Shown here: positions 54,271 through 57,829 of the stretch, one piece after another
How the letters are laid out: each line of letters opens with the position of its first letter
How positions within the stretch are numbered: position 1 is the first letter of the stretch
DNA from: Rhodanobacteraceae bacterium
Lineage (GTDB): Bacteria > Pseudomonadota > Gammaproteobacteria > Xanthomonadales > Rhodanobacteraceae
DNA: 57,829 nucleotides
Reading direction: 5' to 3'
NCBI GenBank assembly: GCA_016790075.1
Contig: JAEUPP010000025.1
Location: 1-57,829 of the forward strand
Notes under the pieces: generated by a model
Told to the model about the DNA's origin: nothing
What the model saw: the letters and a program-made list of their open reading frames with translations, nothing else
Databases searched by the model: none
Position numbers and translations under genes: made by a program

Positions 54271-55275
54271 CTACGGCGCGCTGTTGTCGGCGTTGACAGG
54301 CACGGTATCGGACTTCGGCCCCGGCCTCGCCTCATCATCCACGAACACCGCACCCCGCAGGCGCTGGCGGTTGACGTGCAGTTCCAGCACGTCGGGGCGG
54401 GAGTAGTGGCCGAAGGGGTCGAAATTCTGGCGCTCGGCGCGTACCAGAGCCGGGTAGAGTTCGGCCACGATCAGGGTTTCCTCGCTCACACGGGGTGGCA
54501 CCAGCCACTCGCCCGTCGGCGCTGCAATGCAGGAGCCGCCATCGGCGCAAACGGGCGGCAGTGCCTCGCGCAGCAGGGCGGCGTGCGGGATGTGGTCAGG
54601 TATGTCTTCGCGCCGCATCAGGCTGCTGACGGACAGCGCATAGCTGCGCCCTTCACGCGCGAGATGGCGGGTCAGGTCGCGCGTGTTGCGCACGTTGCCG
54701 GGCCAGACCGCCAGATGCAGGTCCTCGCCCTGGGCGTAGAGTGCTGAGCGCGCCAGCGGCATCCAGTTTTCCCAGCAGTTGAGGCCACCCAAGGTGAAGC
54801 CGCCGATATCAAAACAGCGCAATCCCTGACCATCACCTGGCGACCACACCAGCCGCTCTTCGTGGGTGGGCATGAGCTTGCGATGCACATTCCGGATTGT
54901 CCCGGTGTCGTCGATCAGCACCAGCGCGCAATACAGGCTGTGGCCGCGCTCGCGGGCGCGCTCGATCACGCCCAACGCCACCCACAGCCGCCCCGTGCGT
55001 GCTGCCGCCTGTATCGGCGCCAGGTCGCCGCGGGACAGGTCCACCGCCTGCTCGGCGTAGAGCGCGAACAGTGCCTTCTGCAACGGAGACTCGAAGCGGG
55101 CGCCGTCGGTGTGCTCCACCCAGAAGGGATAGCCCGGCGCCAGCGCTTCGCCGAACGCCACCAGCCGTGCGCCCGCCGCGGCCGCTTCGCGGAGCCTATC
55201 CAGCGCTTTGGCAAGGGTGGCCTGGCGGTCCAGCCAGACTGGCGCGATCTGGGCCAGGGCAACGGTCGTGGTCAT
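54271..55275 (-). CDS. Nitrilase/carbon-nitrogen hydrolase
   Basis: The start at 55275 gives 334 residues; the 21 extra residues of the longer frame are unsupported. The catalytic triad of the nitrilase superfamily is present: Glu in VAFGEALAPGYPFW, Lys in VHRKLMPTHEE and Cys in GLNCWENWMPLARSAL. The NCWENWMP context is that of true nitrilases, which hydrolyse nitriles to acids, rather than of amidases. The substrate is unknown. No aldoxime dehydratase or regulator lies beside it. Confidence 0.92.
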   Translation of the reverse strand: MTTTVALAQIAPVWLDRQATLAKALDRLREAAAAGARLVAFGEALAPGYPFWVEHTDGARFESPLQKALFALYAEQAVDLSRGDLAPIQAAARTGRLWVALGVIERARERGHSLYCALVLIDDTGTIRNVHRKLMPTHEERLVWSPGDGQGLRCFDIGGFTLGGLNCWENWMPLARSALYAQGEDLHLAVWPGNVRNTRDLTRHLAREGRSYALSVSSLMRREDIPDHIPHAALLREALPPVCADGGSCIAAPTGEWLVPPRVSEETLIVAELYPALVRAERQNFDPFGHYSRPDVLELHVNRQRLRGAVFVDDEARPGPKSDTVPVNADNSAP

Positions 55276-55556
55276 GGGGCTCCTTGCGGTGATGTGGCGA
55301 TTCGGTTTACACAATGGATCAGGGGCCTGGATCCGCAACCCCCCGTTTTTGGCTCGATCGCCGGATCTTGCCGTAGTGCAACGCTGCGGTGCGGACCGCC
55401 CCGTGTATTGCCGCCTTTCCCTGTGCGTTTTGTTGGTATCCGCTTTATCGATACCCGTGGTCTGGCCACTGTCCGGCTGGCGCAGAATCGAACGCTTTCC
55501 GGCAATGACTCGTGATGCGGTTGATTCAGTCGCAGCGCCAGCAGCCGGCCCGCGCC

Positions 55557-57302
55557 TCAGCCGTTGACGGCACTTTCCTCGCGGTCCGGCGCCAGCTCGG
55601 CGAGCTTGCGCCGGACCTTCGCGGCGAAACGCTCATAGTGGCCGCCGAGCATCCGACGCAATTCGCCGTCGGAGATATAGCCAATGGATTTCCGGTAGGC
55701 GCACTTGATGGCCTGTCCGCGCCGGATGCCGGCCTCGATGCTGGCCAGGTCGGTCGCCAGCAGTGCTCGCGCCTGTGGATGCGCCTGAATATAGGCCGCG
55801 ACGCGCTGGTTGTGCCGCGCCACGAGTGCTGCCACCGAGGTCCGGCGCGGGTGCCGTTCGATGTCGACGGCTTGGCCATACTCGAACGGCGACGGGTTTT
55901 CGTATTGGGTAATCAGGAAGCCGTTGTCGTCGAACAGCGTGTTGCATTCGGTCATGGTCTGGGTTTTCCACTTTCCAGTCACCGCCAGCAGGAGGAATGC
56001 CACGACCCCCGGCCACTTCGGTTTCAGTGCGAACGTATCGACGGTGGTGGCGCCGCTGTCGTCCACGTAGAAACTCAGCAGCGTGCGCTGCCCCAGCACG
56101 CGTGTCATGCCAACGGCCTCGGTGTCGGCGAGGTGGCGGAATCCCGCCGACGCGAGCGCCTTGCGCTGGCGTGCTGCGTACTTGCGCTGGTAGGCCGGAA
56201 ATGTCGCGCTGTCGACGGCGACGAGTCCGGGTGCGTCCTCGTAGGCGACGTTGAGGATCTGCTCGGCGATGTTCGCGGCGGTCATATCATCCGGTGATTC
56301 CGGCAAGCGCGCGCTCACCGCTTCGCTGATCGTCTTGCCCCTGCGCACGGCACGGGCGGCGCTGAGCAATGCCGTCGCGACGGTGTCGTCACCCTGGTTG
56401 CGATCCCCCGACTCGATCATGCTTTCCAGTAGCGCGGCCAGTTCATTGCGTTCGCCGGCGCCGTTGTTCTCGGAACGCGCGCGCATCTCCAGCACAAAGG
56501 CACGCTGTGGCGCATCAGCTGGCAACTGCTCCAGCACGCGGTCGTATTGCGCCAGTGCTTCGCCGAAGCGTCCGAGATTGTGCAGCACCTTTGCGGACTT
56601 GAGTTGATAGCGAGGCGTGCCGTCGAGCCGGGCGCATAACGCGAACTCCTGCAGCGCCGCTTCCAGTTCGGTCCGCAGGTATTTCATGCCGGTGAAGGCC
56701 ACAACACACGCCTCTTCGGGTGTGTCGTCGGGCACCTGCATGGCGCGCAGCTCGTGCGCCTCGGCGCGCGCGGCACGGAACTCCACGCGGTCGGGCTGCA
56801 GCGCAATCGCACGCTCCAGCCAGGCATCGGCCTTGGGGTCGAGGGCTGTCCAGTCGCCGTCCGCCGGCCAGCGCAGCAGTTGCCACAGTGCAAAGCAGGC
56901 ATCGGCCAGCGTTGGGTCGATCACGAGCGCCCGCTGCAGTTGCGCGATGTGCCGCTGCCGCTGTTCGGCATGCTGGCGCTCGAGTTCTTCTATCTGTGCT
57001 GGCGTCGGCTCCTTGGCCTGAGCGTGCTGGCTTTCCTGGTCAGGAACGTCTCGGCTCCACTCCAGCGCCACCTGTCTGACAAGTGCTGGCGCGTGATCGG
57101 GCTGCAGCGACAGCACCGTGTCGACGGCCAGCAACGCGTCCCGATGCCGCTCCAGCTTTTGCAGGCAGTTCGCGCGATACCAGTGCAGCGACGCCACCCG
57201 GGAATGCGCGGTGAGTACCGCATCGACATGGGCCAATGCACGGGCGTAGTCCTGCGCGCGCCACGCCGACTTGAAGGATTCAAACTCCGGATGCTGTGCC
57301 AT
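55557..57302 (-). CDS. TPR-repeat protein with unrecognised C-terminal domain
   Basis: The 581-residue protein has no signal peptide. Residues about 1-290 are tetratricopeptide-like helices (YARALAHVDAVLTAHSRVASLHWYRANCLQ; FGEALAQYDRVLEQLPADAPQRAF) with an Arg/Gln-rich coiled insert near 95-125. Residues about 345-545 are a mixed alpha/beta domain (GQRTLLSFYVDDSGATTVDTFALKPKWPGVVAFLLLAV; FDDNGFLITQYENPSPFEYG) that I cannot place. TPRs mediate protein contacts; the rest is unknown. It lies between the nitrilase gene (281-bp gap, no gene seen) and an AT-rich end, apparently monocistronic. Confidence 0.75.
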   Translation of the reverse strand: MAQHPEFESFKSAWRAQDYARALAHVDAVLTAHSRVASLHWYRANCLQKLERHRDALLAVDTVLSLQPDHAPALVRQVALEWSRDVPDQESQHAQAKEPTPAQIEELERQHAEQRQRHIAQLQRALVIDPTLADACFALWQLLRWPADGDWTALDPKADAWLERAIALQPDRVEFRAARAEAHELRAMQVPDDTPEEACVVAFTGMKYLRTELEAALQEFALCARLDGTPRYQLKSAKVLHNLGRFGEALAQYDRVLEQLPADAPQRAFVLEMRARSENNGAGERNELAALLESMIESGDRNQGDDTVATALLSAARAVRRGKTISEAVSARLPESPDDMTAANIAEQILNVAYEDAPGLVAVDSATFPAYQRKYAARQRKALASAGFRHLADTEAVGMTRVLGQRTLLSFYVDDSGATTVDTFALKPKWPGVVAFLLLAVTGKWKTQTMTECNTLFDDNGFLITQYENPSPFEYGQAVDIERHPRRTSVAALVARHNQRVAAYIQAHPQARALLATDLASIEAGIRRGQAIKCAYRKSIGYISDGELRRMLGGHYERFAAKVRRKLAELAPDREESAVNG

Positions 57303-57829
57303 GAGCCCTGATTTCCTGGCCGCGCCGGTCGTACATGCCGCGGGCCGTAGATGTGTTCGCGCCGCCGTGGTGGGTTGCTGGCCGGTGCCAGCGTCGGCAG
57401 AGACTACCGCATTGACTTTTCCTGTTGAAGAATGCCGTTCCAGTAGGGGTATCGGTGTGGAATCATGCGCGGCTTCGCGGGTAACGATTACCGTTGCTGT
57501 GTAATCTTTGTATATTTGTTAACTTTTACAAGAAAATCGGTCGCATGACGGCTTCCTCGGCGAGTTCATGCACGAATTACCCGAAGACACGCATACTCCA
57601 CGGTCGAGTCATCCGACGGCGTAGGCGTGAATCGCTACCGTAAAACACTCGCCAATGAGGGCAATTCGTTCCCCGCCCAGCGTTTCCGATGCTCGAAGGA
57701 AATTCCCGTGTCTTTGTCCACGCCGCGCAGCCACGCGCGGCGTAAGTAGCGCTGAACGCAGTGAAACGTAAGCGTTAAGGAGGGTCCGAACAAGTCCCCC
57801 GCGATGTGTTCTTATTGAAACACGCAAAG
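57303..57829. other. 527 bp of non-coding sequence at the window end
   Basis: No gene is recognised. An AT-rich stretch (57500-57537) may hold the promoter of the TPR gene: on the minus strand TTGTAA, 17 bp, AAGATT, which is weak. A perfect 8-bp hairpin CGCCGCGC-AGCCAC-GCGCGGCG lies at 57721-57742. Confidence 0.5.

Noticed and set aside
42098-57829. Direct repeat of a tRNA-Ser or ffs end as an attachment site for the defence island
   Set aside because: I looked for the tRNA 3' end and the ffs end on the far side of the operon by eye and found no convincing copy inside the window.

Overview
This is a 57.8-kb piece of a GC-rich gammaproteobacterial chromosome. The gene orders pncC-recA-recX-alaS-csrA, tRNAs-tig-clpP-clpX-lon-hupB-tRNA(Val)-tRNA(Asp)-ppiD and the presence of KdkA point to the Xanthomonadales/Nevskiales neighbourhood. 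This is judged from gene order and protein style only; there is no rRNA gene in the window and I cannot place a genus.

Layout. (1) 1-3.7 kb: a two-gene, overlapping minus-strand module. It consists of a small TIR/DUF4062-like protein and a NACHT NTPase with a C-terminal formylglycine-generating-enzyme-like domain. The two proteins share a Gly/Ala-rich sequence, at the C-terminus of one and the N-terminus of the other, and GTAG-headed palindromes lie on both sides. (2) 4.4-12.0 kb: a minus-strand operon of an ECF sigma factor, an RskA-type anti-sigma factor, a fatty-acid desaturase, an FAD oxidoreductase, DUF1365, two cyclopropane-synthase-like methyltransferases and a DUF1295 protein, i.e. 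envelope-stress-controlled lipid modification. (3) 12.3-18.2 kb: pncC, recA, recX, alaS, csrA and tRNA-Ser(GCU). (4) 18.7-26.6 kb: a six-tRNA cluster leading into tig and the ATP-dependent protease genes clpP, clpX and lon, then hupB and two tRNAs. (5) 26.7-42 kb: housekeeping and envelope genes (ppiD, fabI, mltD, gloB, a methyltransferase, rnhA, dnaQ), a five-heme cytochrome c, a PP2C phosphatase, tRNA-Ser(CGA), LPS-core genes (heptosyltransferase, kdkA), molybdopterin genes moaA-C-D-E, tRNA-Ser(GGA) and the SRP 4.5S RNA. (6) 42.5-54 kb: an 11.4-kb seven-gene minus-strand defence operon encoding a ribbon-helix-helix regulator, a DUF499 ATPase, DUF3780, DarT, DarG, a DUF1156 DNA methyltransferase and a PLD-SNF2 helicase. 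(7) 54.3-57.8 kb: a nitrilase, a TPR protein with an unrecognised C-terminal domain, and an AT-rich non-coding end.

The strongest candidates for unusual biology are the NACHT/TIR-like pair with a shared coupling motif, and the defence operon. In the latter a complete DarT/DarG DNA ADP-ribosylation toxin-antitoxin lies inside a helicase-methylase-ATPase system, led by a small DNA-binding protein with a clean palindrome just upstream. A further regulatory signal is a shared GC-rich discriminator after the -10 boxes of four tRNA promoters.

All calls come from reading the sequence and from recalled family knowledge; no database search was run.
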